Shown here piece by piece: positions 26,884 through 34,997 of a stretch of 64,000 nt of DNA (the stretch's first letter is position 1; the number at the start of each line of letters is the position of its first letter). The translations under genes were made by a program, and so were the position numbers. Origin of the DNA: Hyphomonas sp. UBA5111. GTDB lineage: Bacteria > Pseudomonadota > Alphaproteobacteria > Caulobacterales > Hyphomonadaceae. The notes below the pieces were generated by a model that saw only the letters and a list, made by a program, of their open reading frames with translations, had not been told where the DNA came from and did not search any database. The stretch lies in NCBI GenBank assembly GCA_002414505.1, contig DHZF01000048.1, positions 58,548-122,547 on the forward strand, written 5' to 3'.

Positions 26884-27558
26884 ATGCCGCAGTTTCAATT
26901 CAGGGACCGCAAGGATGCAGGCCAGCGGCTCGCCGAAGTATTGCGTGCGCGCGACCTTGGCGAGCCGCTGGTATTTGCGCTGCCGCGCGGGGGCGTGCCT
27001 GTCGCGGCGGAGATTGCGGCTGCACTCGGATGCCCGCTTGATCTGGTCCTCGTGAGGAAACTGGGCGTACCACAGCAGCCCGAACTCGCCTTCGGGGCGG
27101 TTGTTGATGGCCAAAATCCCGAGACGGTGCTCAACAAGGACATTGTGCAAGCGGCGGGGCTGAGCCAGGCCGAGATCAATATGGTGCGAGAGCGTGAACT
27201 GGCGGAGATCGAACGCCGTCGGCGCCTCTATTTCAAGGATCAGCCCCCGCATAATCCCCGGGGCCGGAATGTCGTCGTGGTGGATGACGGGCTGGCAACC
27301 GGTGCGACCGCGCGCGTGGCTCTTCATGCGTTGCGTCGGGCAGGGGCGAAACGGCTCATCCTTGCGGTGCCGCTCGCGCCGGCCGAGACGCTGGAGGCTC
27401 TGCGCGGTGAAGCTGATGAGATTGTCTGCCTGTCCACGCCGCGCCCCTTCCGGGGCGTGGGGGGATCCTATGCGGCCTTTCCCCAGCTGACCGATACAGA
27501 CGTGCTCGGTATTTTGGAATCCTTTGAGATACGGTCCGCCAACAGTTCGGGACCCTAA
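26884..27558 (+). CDS. Phosphoribosyltransferase-fold protein
   Basis: 224 residues of the COG1926-like predicted phosphoribosyltransferases. The PRPP loop VVVVDDGLATGATAR is at 130-144 and the N-terminal FALPRGGVPVAAEIAAALG segment at 31-49 forms the hood-side loop with LVRKLGVPQQPELAFGAV. Type I PRTases bind PRPP and a base; the acceptor of this subgroup is unknown to me. A GGGAG site precedes ATG 26884. Its stop and the next start share one base (TAATG), so it is translated with the kinase-like gene. Two genes on, a PRPP-synthetase paralogue runs convergently, which suggests linked PRPP use. Confidence 0.88.
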   Translation: MPQFQFRDRKDAGQRLAEVLRARDLGEPLVFALPRGGVPVAAEIAAALGCPLDLVLVRKLGVPQQPELAFGAVVDGQNPETVLNKDIVQAAGLSQAEINMVRERELAEIERRRRLYFKDQPPHNPRGRNVVVVDDGLATGATARVALHALRRAGAKRLILAVPLAPAETLEALRGEADEIVCLSTPRPFRGVGGSYAAFPQLTDTDVLGILESFEIRSANSSGP

Positions 27559-28607
27559 TGAGCGCGAATACGCATATGGATGTCAGCCCTGCCTCGCTGG
27601 ACGAGACCATCGCCTTTCTGTCCAACCCGGCTTCCTATCCCACGCCCACGCAAACTGTCGTGCCCCAGGAAACGCATATGTCCTGGGTCTTTCTCACCGA
27701 TACGGAAGTCTGGAAGCTCAAGAAGCCGGTTTGTTTCCCCCCCCTCGACTTCAGCACGCTGGAGGCCCGCAGAATAAATTGTGAGGCCGAGATCGTCCTG
27801 AATTATCGCCTCGCACCAGACGTGTATCTGGGCACCCATGCGCTCACCCGCAACGATACCGGGGCACTTGCCCTGGATGGAGAGGGGCCGGCCGTGGAAT
27901 GGCTGGTTCGCATGCGCCGATTGCCAGAGGCGCGAATGCTCGATGTCGTCTTGTCCAACGGAGGACCATCAGAGGCAGAAGTCGACCAGGTCTCGTCGAT
28001 CCTGACAGAATTTTATCGATCACAAACCGGCATCGACCTGCCGGCTGATACATTCGTGGAGCGTTATCGGCGAAGGCACATGAACAACCGCGAGCTGATC
28101 ACAAATTTCCGACATTTGCTTGACTGGCAGAGGGCAGAGACCGTGATGCACATGGTGGAGCGCTTTCTGGATGAGCGCCATACCTTGCTGACTGCGCGGC
28201 TGGCAAGCGGCAGGATCGTCGAGGGACATGGAGATTTGAGGGCTGAACATGTGTGTTTGACCGATCCACCCCGGATCATTGATTGCCTTGAATTCGATCG
28301 CGATCTGCGCCTTGTGGACCCGTTCGAAGAGATCACCTTTCTGGGGCTCGATTGCGCTCGGCTTGGTGCGCCATGGATTGCGGGGCGGCTGTACCAAAAC
28401 CTCACGGAAGGGCTCGGGGACGTGCCGCCCGGCGCGCTGGTCGATTTCTATATGGGGTTCCATGCCTGCACCCGGACCCGTATTGCCTTGCGTCATCTTG
28501 AGGATGCCGAGCCCAAAACACCGGAGCGATGGCCTGTGATGGCCGAGGCCTATATGACCGCGGCCTGGCCAGCCATCGAACGCCTCAGTAAATCTGGAGG
28601 TCGGTAA
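27558..28607 (+). CDS. Aminoglycoside-phosphotransferase-like kinase
   Basis: 349 residues resembling the kinase half of COG2187 proteins. The catalytic loop is HGDLRAEHV at 224-232 and the metal-binding segment IDCLEFDRDL at 241-250; the N-lobe has VWKLKKPVCF with the likely ATP-binding Lys near 53-56. Many relatives carry an AAA/P-loop kinase at the C-terminus; that domain is absent here and the protein ends after the APH part. The substrate is unknown, and antibiotic resistance should not be assumed. It overlaps the phosphoribosyltransferase stop by one base, and its own last 23 bases overlap the end of the convergent prs paralogue. Confidence 0.8.
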   Translation: MSANTHMDVSPASLDETIAFLSNPASYPTPTQTVVPQETHMSWVFLTDTEVWKLKKPVCFPPLDFSTLEARRINCEAEIVLNYRLAPDVYLGTHALTRNDTGALALDGEGPAVEWLVRMRRLPEARMLDVVLSNGGPSEAEVDQVSSILTEFYRSQTGIDLPADTFVERYRRRHMNNRELITNFRHLLDWQRAETVMHMVERFLDERHTLLTARLASGRIVEGHGDLRAEHVCLTDPPRIIDCLEFDRDLRLVDPFEEITFLGLDCARLGAPWIAGRLYQNLTEGLGDVPPGALVDFYMGFHACTRTRIALRHLEDAEPKTPERWPVMAEAYMTAAWPAIERLSKSGGR

Positions 28608-29562
28608 GCGATTTTTGTCCCGAGAGAGCCTCGATAGCGCGGGCGAACAGGGGTGCGATACTCACCGTTTCAATCCGTACGCGATGCGCCTCAGCCAATC
28701 GAAAATCCGGCACGCTGTCTGTAACCAGAATTCGGTCGAGTTTGCCTGTCTCGAACAGGGCGGCTGCCCCTCCGGTGAACAGGCCGTGTGTAGCGTAGGC
28801 CGCGACCTTGCTCGCGCCGTGCGCGCGAAGAGTTTCTGCCGCGCGCAACATCGTACCGCCGGACGCGATCATGTCATCCAGAATGATCGTACAGGCGCCG
28901 TCGACCTCGCCAGCAAACAGGGTGCCCGAAACCTCTCCGCCGCTGCGTCGTTTTTCCAGCAGGGCGAACCCGACGTCACGTTCGAGCGACCATTCGAGAT
29001 ACTCCCGGAAGACCTGAGCGCGTTTTACACCGCCCGGGTCCGGGGACGCGACGACCAAGGGCGCATCGCCTGCAAAGTGTAGTGCGTGATCGGCGAAGTC
29101 GGCATAGGGGGACAGATTGTCGGCCGGAATCCGGAAAGCATTCTCGAAAGCCATGAGATTGTGTATTTCCAGCGTCACGATGTGGTCGATGCCCGCCGCT
29201 TCCAGTAGCTGGGCCGTCAGACGGGTTGCCACCGGATCACGTGGTTTGGTGCGCCGGTCCTTGCGGGCATAGGCCAAGAAGGGAATGAGCGCGGTCACGC
29301 TCGTCGCGCCGCTTTGCTTCAGGGCGCCTGCGAAGAAGAGTAAGCGGACCAGTTTTTCGGAGGCGGGCTGGTCCGGGCCGGAATGCAGGCTTTGGATGAC
29401 AAAGCAGTCACTTCCCCGCACCCCCGTCAGAGGGCGGATCTTGTGTTCACCATCCTCGAATTCACGTTCCTCATGGGGGCTCAGGGAGTGTCCAAGAGAC
29501 GATGCCACCCGCTCACCGAATTCGGCTGTGGCATTCAGGGCAAAGACATGGCGGGCCGTCAT
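28585..29562 (-). CDS. Ribose-phosphate pyrophosphokinase paralogue
   Basis: 325 residues, PRPP synthetase family: ATP plus ribose-5-phosphate gives PRPP. Motifs seen are FLAYARKDRRTKPRDPVATRL near 112-132, ASPDPGGVKRAQVF near 170-183 and the PRPP loop TIILDDMIASGGTM near 225-238. Differences from standard PrsA (DPGGVKRA, MIASGGT) indicate an accessory paralogue, not the housekeeping enzyme. ATG 29562 overlaps the M48 protease stop (ATGA), so it is made from the protease promoter with its FixK-type box. It would feed PRPP to the phosphoribosyltransferase of this island; that link is inference. Confidence 0.88.
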   Translation of the reverse strand: MTARHVFALNATAEFGERVASSLGHSLSPHEEREFEDGEHKIRPLTGVRGSDCFVIQSLHSGPDQPASEKLVRLLFFAGALKQSGATSVTALIPFLAYARKDRRTKPRDPVATRLTAQLLEAAGIDHIVTLEIHNLMAFENAFRIPADNLSPYADFADHALHFAGDAPLVVASPDPGGVKRAQVFREYLEWSLERDVGFALLEKRRSGGEVSGTLFAGEVDGACTIILDDMIASGGTMLRAAETLRAHGASKVAAYATHGLFTGGAAALFETGKLDRILVTDSVPDFRLAEAHRVRIETVSIAPLFARAIEALSGQKSLTDLQIY

Positions 29563-30329
29563 GTGCGGAACTTGGCCAGCCGTTCGGCTTCGGCGCGGAG
29601 GGCCGCGATGCGTTCGGAATCGGCGGGATGTGTGGAGAGGAATGTGGGCGTTCCGCCGCGGCCGGCTTGATCGGCCATCCGGGACCACAAATCTATGGCT
29701 GCCTGGGGATCGTAGCCGGCAGCTGCCATGTAGCGCAGGCCGATCTGGTCCGCCTCCAATTCGTGTTTGCGTGAAAAGGGTAGCAGTACGCCTAGTGTGG
29801 TGCCGATGCCGAAGATGCTCTCCATATTCGTATCTTCTGGAATAACAACGCTCATGATACCCCGGGCGGCGAGATCCTGACTGGCGCGCTCGGCTGCATG
29901 GCGGAGTTCGACATGCGCGATTTCGTGGCCGATGATGGCGGCGAGTTCGTCATCTGTGCGGCAAAACCGAACCATGCCAGCATTCAGGCCGATCTTTCGT
30001 CCGGGCAGGGCGAAGGCGTTCAGGGCAGAATCGTCGAAGACGGCGACTTCCCAGCTGGATCGGTTTTCGCCCTTGGCAGCCAGTATGCGATTGGTGACGC
30101 GCTCAGCTTTTGCGCGGAGGGCAGGATCGCGTGCTTCGGCGGTCTGGTTCCGGTATTCTGTCCAGCTGTCGGCTCCCAATTCCTGCATCTGGGGTTCGGA
30201 GACCAGAAGTAATTGTTCGCGCTGGATGGCCGGATTGTAGGCGCAGGCTTGCAGGGCAAGAAAAAGCGCTGGCCAGATGCTGCAGGAGGGGGGGCTGAGA
30301 TTGCAAGACACCTGACCAGCAAGACGCAT
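29559..30329 (-). CDS. M48 family metalloprotease, lipoprotein
   Basis: 256 residues. The zinc motif HEIAH is in IIGHEIAHVELRHAAERA, and the third ligand Glu is probably in KHELEADQIGLRYM. A short hydrophobic N-terminus ending in LALQAC is a lipoprotein signal, so the protease is periplasmic and lipid-anchored, like LoiP/YcaL-type quality-control enzymes. Two ATGs compete (30347 and 30329); the second puts the FixK-type box at 54 bases, exactly as at 25634 and 26156, so I chose it. It overlaps the prs paralogue by four bases. Confidence 0.87.
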   Translation of the reverse strand: MRLAGQVSCNLSPPSCSIWPALFLALQACAYNPAIQREQLLLVSEPQMQELGADSWTEYRNQTAEARDPALRAKAERVTNRILAAKGENRSSWEVAVFDDSALNAFALPGRKIGLNAGMVRFCRTDDELAAIIGHEIAHVELRHAAERASQDLAARGIMSVVIPEDTNMESIFGIGTTLGVLLPFSRKHELEADQIGLRYMAAAGYDPQAAIDLWSRMADQAGRGGTPTFLSTHPADSERIAALRAEAERLAKFRT

Positions 30330-30383
30330 TTTCGATATGTTCTTCATATTCGAAGCATGATGCCAGATACGGGGTATTGAGGA

Positions 30384-30397
30384 TTGATGGCCGTCAA
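30384..30397. promoter_or_regulatory. FNR/FixK-type box
   Basis: TTGATGGCCGTCAA, 9 of 10 against the consensus, 54 bases before the M48 protease start at 30329; it would control the protease-prs pair. Confidence 0.7.
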
Positions 30398-30413
30398 ACG
30401 GCGGGCGCGGGGA

Positions 30414-30848
30414 TCAGCCGTCATCCTCATATCCGAGATTGGCCAGCCCACTGCGCAAATAGTCACTCGCCAATGGCGTTTCCTCGACATATTGGGCGAC
30501 ATGAAGATGAGGGGTTTCGGTCGCTTGCCGGCGCACGCGGTGCCAGTCTTCGGGTGTGCCGTCATCCCGCCCGAGCCAGATCAGGGCAAGCAAGTCCTTC
30601 TGTGCGTCGACATTCAGACCTTCAATCATATCACGAAGTTCGTTTTCAATGGGGTCGGTCGACCCCGGGGTGCCGCCATCTGTCCGCCGTTCAGCTTCGA
30701 GGATTGGATCATCCTCCTCATTGTCGTCCAGATCTTCATCGTCGGTGGGATACAGGCCATCGCCCTCGGCAGCATATTCGCGGGACAGGTCCGCGATGAG
30801 ATAGGCCAGGGCCGGGTCCAGGGTGATATCGAATGTACGGTCTGCCAT
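30414..30848 (-). CDS. DUF3775 protein
   Basis: 144 residues. The middle reads IENELRDMIEGLNVDAQKDLLALIWLGRDDGTPEDWHRV and the end PLASDYLRSGLANLGYEDDG, which is the DUF3775 pattern. It is acidic, soluble and without known function. ATG 30848 has AAGGAGA and follows the HPF-like gene by 11 bases, so it is the last gene of the polX-HPF-DUF3775 operon. Confidence 0.82.
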   Translation of the reverse strand: MADRTFDITLDPALAYLIADLSREYAAEGDGLYPTDDEDLDDNEEDDPILEAERRTDGGTPGSTDPIENELRDMIEGLNVDAQKDLLALIWLGRDDGTPEDWHRVRRQATETPHLHVAQYVEETPLASDYLRSGLANLGYEDDG

Positions 30849-30859
30849 GACGGTCTCCT

Positions 30860-31411
30860 TCAGTCGCCGCGCTGGTGGACGGCGCGGGCCATGGGGCCTT
30901 CGTCACCGGTATCGGGCCGGAACGTGACCGCATCACCAATCGTCAGGTCCTCGAACTTGGAAGTGGTCACTTCACGTGCATGCAGATAGTAATCCTTTCC
31001 GTCTTCTCCGATGATGAAGCCAGCAGGTTCACCGGCAATGAAGCGGGCAATGGTGCCGGACAGTCGGGATGGGTGGGCACCGACTGTGCGCGGATCGGGC
31101 TTCTGGGATTTCAATTGCCGTTCGGCTGCTTTGAAGGCATCGCGGATTGCCACCATCACATCGCTGTGTTCGCCAGCGTCATCTTTCATGCTGGAGACTG
31201 CGATATCCTTGCCGCCGGGCAGGGTGATGTGAAGGGAAACATGGGCAAGGTCGCCGGTTTGCCGCCTGCGCGCGCCGCCCTCTACCATGACCTTGCATGA
31301 AATCATGCGTGGAAAGTGCGCTTCCAATGTTTCGACTTCCTTGTCGATTCGGCTACGGATGCGGTCGGTCGGTTCGAATGACCGGAACGAGATTTCAGGC
31401 GCTACCTGCAT
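30860..31411 (-). CDS. HPF/RaiA-cold-shock fusion, ribosome-associated
   Basis: 183 residues. The first 110 are an HPF/RaiA (S30AE) domain (ISFRSFEPTDRIRSRIDKEVETLEAHFP ... VSLHITLPGGKD), which binds the idle 30S decoding centre. After a short linker comes a cold-shock-like OB domain (SGTIARFIAGEPAGFII, DYYLHAREV, IGDAVTFRP). The normal long-HPF dimerisation tail is absent, replaced by this OB fold. ATG 31411 has AAGGA upstream and overlaps the polX end by 17 bases; the longer frame to 31495 is inside polX. It probably stores ribosomes during oxygen limitation. Confidence 0.85.
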   Translation of the reverse strand: MQVAPEISFRSFEPTDRIRSRIDKEVETLEAHFPRMISCKVMVEGGARRRQTGDLAHVSLHITLPGGKDIAVSSMKDDAGEHSDVMVAIRDAFKAAERQLKSQKPDPRTVGAHPSRLSGTIARFIAGEPAGFIIGEDGKDYYLHAREVTTSKFEDLTIGDAVTFRPDTGDEGPMARAVHQRGD

Positions 31412-33137
31412 GGACGGGTTCCTTTGCGGTTTTGTTGGTTTTCTGTGTCCGGAAGGTTTTTGCCAAGTCGGCTGCGCCACGGACATTGAGTACATCTGAC
31501 GGTCCGAGCCAGCCCCGGCGTGCCTGCACGATGCCGAGGGTCAGGCGTTCGAATTCTGCTGGTCGGATAGCTTCGGCGGTAACCGAAATTTGCGCGCCGG
31601 CCTCCTGCGCGGTGTGGCAATGAAGATCTGTCAAATCCATGCGGGCCGGATCAGCGCTGAGTTCAAGCGCGGTGCCAGCTTGTGCTGCCGCTTTGGCCAC
31701 TTTTGCCATGTCCACATCGAACGGCTCGCGTTCCCCTACACTCCGCCCGGTTGGGTGGGAGAGGATGGAAAGTCGGGGATGCTTTACTGCCTGGACCAAT
31801 CGCTTGGTCTGTTCTGCCTTTGTGAGGTCGAATCCGTCCCGCACGGCCCCAATGATGAGATCTGCGTCTTCCAGCAGCGTGTCTGACGCATCAAGATCAC
31901 CCTGTTTTGTCAGGCCGACTTCGACAAGTCGAAAGCAGCGCAAGCCAGGAATGTCTTTGCAACGCGCATCGGTTTCCCGGAAGATGTCTTCGACGGTCTT
32001 GCGCTTGGTCTTCGCATCGATGCGCGGCCCAATGGCGACATAGGATAGCCCGCAGGCATGGGCTGCCTTGAGCATGGCTCCGACATCACGGACGGAATTC
32101 GCGATGACATGCAAATCGCCCTTCAGGTCCTGGCGTGTGACAAGGATCGGCAGTTTGTCTTCGGCGGCCAGTTCGATCTCGCCCCGGTTCTCGCGCAGCT
32201 CCGGCGGAATGAAGACAAGACCGAGCGCGTCATAAATTTCAGTCTCCGTGGCCCCCGCTACGCGTTGATTTCCCTTCCAGACTCCATACTCATTGAGCTT
32301 CAGGCCCTTTGCCTTTGCGCGGACACGGAGCGCGATCGAATGGGGTTTGGAGCCCGTGAAATATTGCAACATGGCACCCCAGCCCTCGGTATCTGTGGCG
32401 CGCAGATCCATCTGGATGCCTTCGTCGAGAATAAACGTCGCCTTTGCCTCGCCGCGCAGGACAAGCCGTTTGACACGGGACCAGCTTGCCAGGTGGTCAA
32501 TGGCGGCTGCCGGGGTATGTGTCTCGGCCACAATGTCGAGATCGCCCACCGTATCGCGGCCCCGGCGAAAGCTGCCTGCGATTTCGAACCGGGAAATATC
32601 GGGGCAGGTGCCGAGATAGGTGCGTAAAGCGTCCGCAATCGGCGTGACGGTACCGAGCGGGTAGCGCCGGGATTTGAGTGGCGTCTGCTTGGCGAAGACC
32701 TCTGCCAGGCGTACCTCGCTACCCGGCCCGAAGCCGGTGACGGTCCTCACCTTGTGGTCCAGCACGGCCCGGTGAAGTTGTTCGGGTGTAGAGACACCCA
32801 ATTCCTGCCAGAGCGCCCGCGCCTTTTTGGGGCCAATTCCTTCCACTTCGAGCAGGTCCAGGCTCGGGATGGGGGCCGAGATCCGCAGCGCGTCGAGGCT
32901 GCGCATGTGTCCCGTATTGACTGCTTCCTGGATCAGGGCGGCCAAATCCGTGCCGATGGTTGGCAGCGCAGTAAGGTCTGCCTCGTCCGCCACGAGGCTG
33001 GCCATGGTTTTGCCGTAGCGCCGGACCGTACGGGCGCCATTGCGATACGCGCGGACCCGGAATGGGTTGGCATCGTCAAACGCAAGGAGCGTGGCGATTT
33101 CCTCCAGCATGTCCGCGATTTCGGCATTGGTGACCAT
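31395..33137 (-). CDS. polX: PolX-type DNA polymerase with decayed PHP domain
   Basis: 580 residues. The N-terminal 8-kDa and HhH parts (VEGIGPKKARALWQELG) lead to an X-family polymerase palm with GSFRRGRDTVGDLDIV (Asp 199 and 201) and QMDLRA (Asp 244), followed by LQYFTGSKPHSIALR; these look active. The C-terminal PHP domain (about 337-560) normally supplies metal-dependent 3'-5' exonuclease activity, but most of its metal ligands are changed: DLHVIAN for DLHMHT, AIGPRI for AITDHS, AVRDGF for SVHSGF, VTAEAI for NTDAH; only SHPTGR remains. It is therefore likely a polymerase-only repair enzyme. I chose ATG 33137 over the TTG three codons earlier. Confidence 0.9.
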   Translation of the reverse strand: MVTNAEIADMLEEIATLLAFDDANPFRVRAYRNGARTVRRYGKTMASLVADEADLTALPTIGTDLAALIQEAVNTGHMRSLDALRISAPIPSLDLLEVEGIGPKKARALWQELGVSTPEQLHRAVLDHKVRTVTGFGPGSEVRLAEVFAKQTPLKSRRYPLGTVTPIADALRTYLGTCPDISRFEIAGSFRRGRDTVGDLDIVAETHTPAAAIDHLASWSRVKRLVLRGEAKATFILDEGIQMDLRATDTEGWGAMLQYFTGSKPHSIALRVRAKAKGLKLNEYGVWKGNQRVAGATETEIYDALGLVFIPPELRENRGEIELAAEDKLPILVTRQDLKGDLHVIANSVRDVGAMLKAAHACGLSYVAIGPRIDAKTKRKTVEDIFRETDARCKDIPGLRCFRLVEVGLTKQGDLDASDTLLEDADLIIGAVRDGFDLTKAEQTKRLVQAVKHPRLSILSHPTGRSVGEREPFDVDMAKVAKAAAQAGTALELSADPARMDLTDLHCHTAQEAGAQISVTAEAIRPAEFERLTLGIVQARRGWLGPSDVLNVRGAADLAKTFRTQKTNKTAKEPVHAGSA

Positions 33138-33172
33138 AACCGACAATCTAGCGTGATGGCTAACGTAGCGGA

Positions 33173-33186
33173 TTGATGGGCGTCAA
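33173..33186. promoter_or_regulatory. FNR/FixK-type box between polX and DUF2267 gene
   Basis: TTGATGGGCGTCAA, 9 of 10. It is 58 bases before the DUF2267 start (33245) and 35 before the polX start (33137). Confidence 0.7.
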
Positions 33187-33244
33187 GCCAGGTTGGGCGG
33201 AAAGCGCTAGGAGGGGGAAGAGACAAGATTCAGGAGGATCTCCC

Positions 33245-33676
33245 ATGAGCACCACCGGTTTGAGCCAATTCGATGAGTCCCTGCACCACACCAATTCATG
33301 GCTCAAGGATATTATGGAGGATCTTGGCTGGGCGGATCGGCCAGCTGCCTATAGCGCGTTACGGGCCTCGCTTCATGCACTGAGAGACCGCTTGACCATC
33401 GAAGAAGGCGCCCATCTCGCAGCACAATTGCCACTGATGCTCAAAGGCGTGTTCTATGATGGCTGGAAGCCGGCCAATTGCGGCGGGAAGAATCGATCAC
33501 TCGATCGTTTCCTGGCGCCACTGGAGGACATATTCGGCGATGATGACACCAAGGACGGGCAGGCAATCGCCGAAGCTGTATTCAGAGCGCTGAGGAAACA
33601 TGTTTCCGCAGGGGAGGTCCGGCATATCGAGCACGCTTTGCCGCAACCGATCCGGGAGCTTTTCTCGACTGCTTGA
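33245..33676 (+). CDS. DUF2267 protein
   Basis: 143 residues with the DUF2267 layout: TNSWLKDIMEDLGWADRPAAYSALRASLHALRDRLTIEEGAHLAAQLPLMLKGVFYDGWKP. It is small, helical and soluble; the function is unknown, though members often sit in stress islands with UspA, BON and Hsp20 genes as here. ATG 33245 has AGGAGG upstream. Its promoter carries a FixK-type box, and a second box overlaps its stop codon before the BON gene. Confidence 0.87.
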   Translation: MSTTGLSQFDESLHHTNSWLKDIMEDLGWADRPAAYSALRASLHALRDRLTIEEGAHLAAQLPLMLKGVFYDGWKPANCGGKNRSLDRFLAPLEDIFGDDDTKDGQAIAEAVFRALRKHVSAGEVRHIEHALPQPIRELFSTA

Positions 33677-33686
33677 TGCCGGTCAA
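33673..33686. promoter_or_regulatory. FNR/FixK-type box before the BON gene
   Basis: TTGATGCCGGTCAA, 9 of 10, overlapping the DUF2267 stop codon and 74 bases before the BON-protein start at 33761. Confidence 0.65.
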
Positions 33687-33760
33687 GGACTCGCTTTCCC
33701 AAACAGGCAAAGTTCAAATCGCGCGAGACAAGGCTGCGCCAGACAAGAAAGGAGTTTGAA

Positions 33761-34408
33761 ATGGATGATTTGACTCTCAAGGGATTCGTTGAAGACGAAC
33801 TGGAATGGGAGCCGCGCATTGATGCGGCGGATATCGGCGTAGCGGTAGAAGATGGCGTGGTCACGCTGATGGGCCATGTGTCCTCCTTTGCGGAAAAACT
33901 TGCGGCCGAGGATGCCGCCAAGCGTGTGAAAGGTGTTCGCGCGATTGCGCAGGAAATCGAAGTGCGCCTTTCCGGTCGGCCGAAGACGGATGATGACGAG
34001 ATTGCCCACAAGGCTGCGGATGTGCTCGATTGGGACGTATCGGTACCCGACGGCAAGGTTCAGGTACGTGTGCAGAATGGATGGGTAACACTGTCCGGTG
34101 AAGTGGACTGGAACTATCAGCGCGACGCGGCGAAGTGGCGTGTCGCAAGCCTGCCGGGCGTGCGGGGCGTTTCCAATTCGATCATGGTCACAAAGCGCGC
34201 AACGCCCAATGACATCAAGGACCGGATCGAGAAGGCGCTGGTGCGCCATGCGGAAACCGAAGCCAAAGGTATCCGCGTCTCGGTGGTAGATGGCAAGGTG
34301 ACCCTGGATGGGTCGATTGACGCCTGGCATGACCGGGAGGTGGCCGAACAGGCCGCGTGGGCCGCGCCAGGCGTAACAATGGTCGAAGACCGCTTGCGTC
34401 TGGGCTAA
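33761..34408 (+). CDS. Protein with three BON domains
   Basis: 215 residues built of three BON repeats of about 70 residues each (roughly 3-70, 74-140, 145-213). Each has the I-x-V-x-V-x-D-G-x-V-T-L-x-G core: IGVAVEDGVVTLMGHV, VQVRVQNGWVTLSGEV and IRVSVVDGKVTLDGSI. BON domains bind phospholipid or peptidoglycan, but no signal peptide is seen, so this copy is probably cytoplasmic, like other stress-island BON proteins. A GGAG site precedes ATG 33761 and a FixK-type box lies 74 bases upstream. Confidence 0.92.
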   Translation: MDDLTLKGFVEDELEWEPRIDAADIGVAVEDGVVTLMGHVSSFAEKLAAEDAAKRVKGVRAIAQEIEVRLSGRPKTDDDEIAHKAADVLDWDVSVPDGKVQVRVQNGWVTLSGEVDWNYQRDAAKWRVASLPGVRGVSNSIMVTKRATPNDIKDRIEKALVRHAETEAKGIRVSVVDGKVTLDGSIDAWHDREVAEQAAWAAPGVTMVEDRLRLG

Positions 34409-34525
34409 CGCAGATTCTGTTCGTATGCTTCGGGGCTGCCAGAACATGGCGGCCCTGAAGTGTATGCGTGAGTGACCGATACTGGGCGCTCATAGATTAA
34501 TAGGGGCATATGAGAGGAGTTTCGA

Positions 34526-34996
34526 ATGCGGATTAAAAGAGCAGTTCGCCAGCTTGCACTAGGCGCTATCATTTTGGCGGCAAGCGCATGCGCGAGTCCG
34601 ACGCCGTACCAGCCGGCCATAGATGGGTACGGATACAGTGATCGCGCCCTGTCCGAGAACCGGATCGAAGTCATCTTTCACGGGAATATGTGGACCGCGC
34701 AGGAGGATGTGGAGCGCTACCTGCTATACCGTGCGGCCGAGATTGCCGAGCGGGAAAGCGCGCCCGCCTTCCGGGTAGCGGATCAGGAAACGAAAATTGA
34801 AGAAATCATCGTGCCCGATCCATGCCATTCGCCCTATTACCTGACCTATTTTGCCTATTCGATCACAGAGGTAGAGGAAGAATTCGTGGCGCGGGCGGAG
34901 ATCGAATTGCTGCGCTCTCCGCCCGTCACACCGGATGTCGGAATCTTCGAGACGGATACGGTATTATCCGACCTCGCCGATTGCACCGGCTCCTGA
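34526..34996 (+). CDS. CC0125/CC1285-type lipoprotein, copy 2
   Basis: 156 residues. A lipoprotein signal ends in AASAC; then the family opening TPYQPAIDGYGYSDRALSENRIEVIFHGNMWTAQEDVERYLLYRAAEIAE, clearly related to the protein at 26238. The function is unknown. A GAGAGGAG site precedes ATG 34526. No FixK-type box lies in its own leader, so it is probably read from the BON-gene promoter. Its stop is one base from the stop of the convergent copy 3. Confidence 0.85.
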   Translation: MRIKRAVRQLALGAIILAASACASPTPYQPAIDGYGYSDRALSENRIEVIFHGNMWTAQEDVERYLLYRAAEIAERESAPAFRVADQETKIEEIIVPDPCHSPYYLTYFAYSITEVEEEFVARAEIELLRSPPVTPDVGIFETDTVLSDLADCTGS

Positions 34997-34997
34997 C

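Noticed and set aside
27558-28607. Antibiotic-resistance aminoglycoside phosphotransferase
   Set aside because: The HGD loop is shared by many small-molecule kinases; the rest matches the uncharacterised COG2187-like group and the context is not a resistance element.
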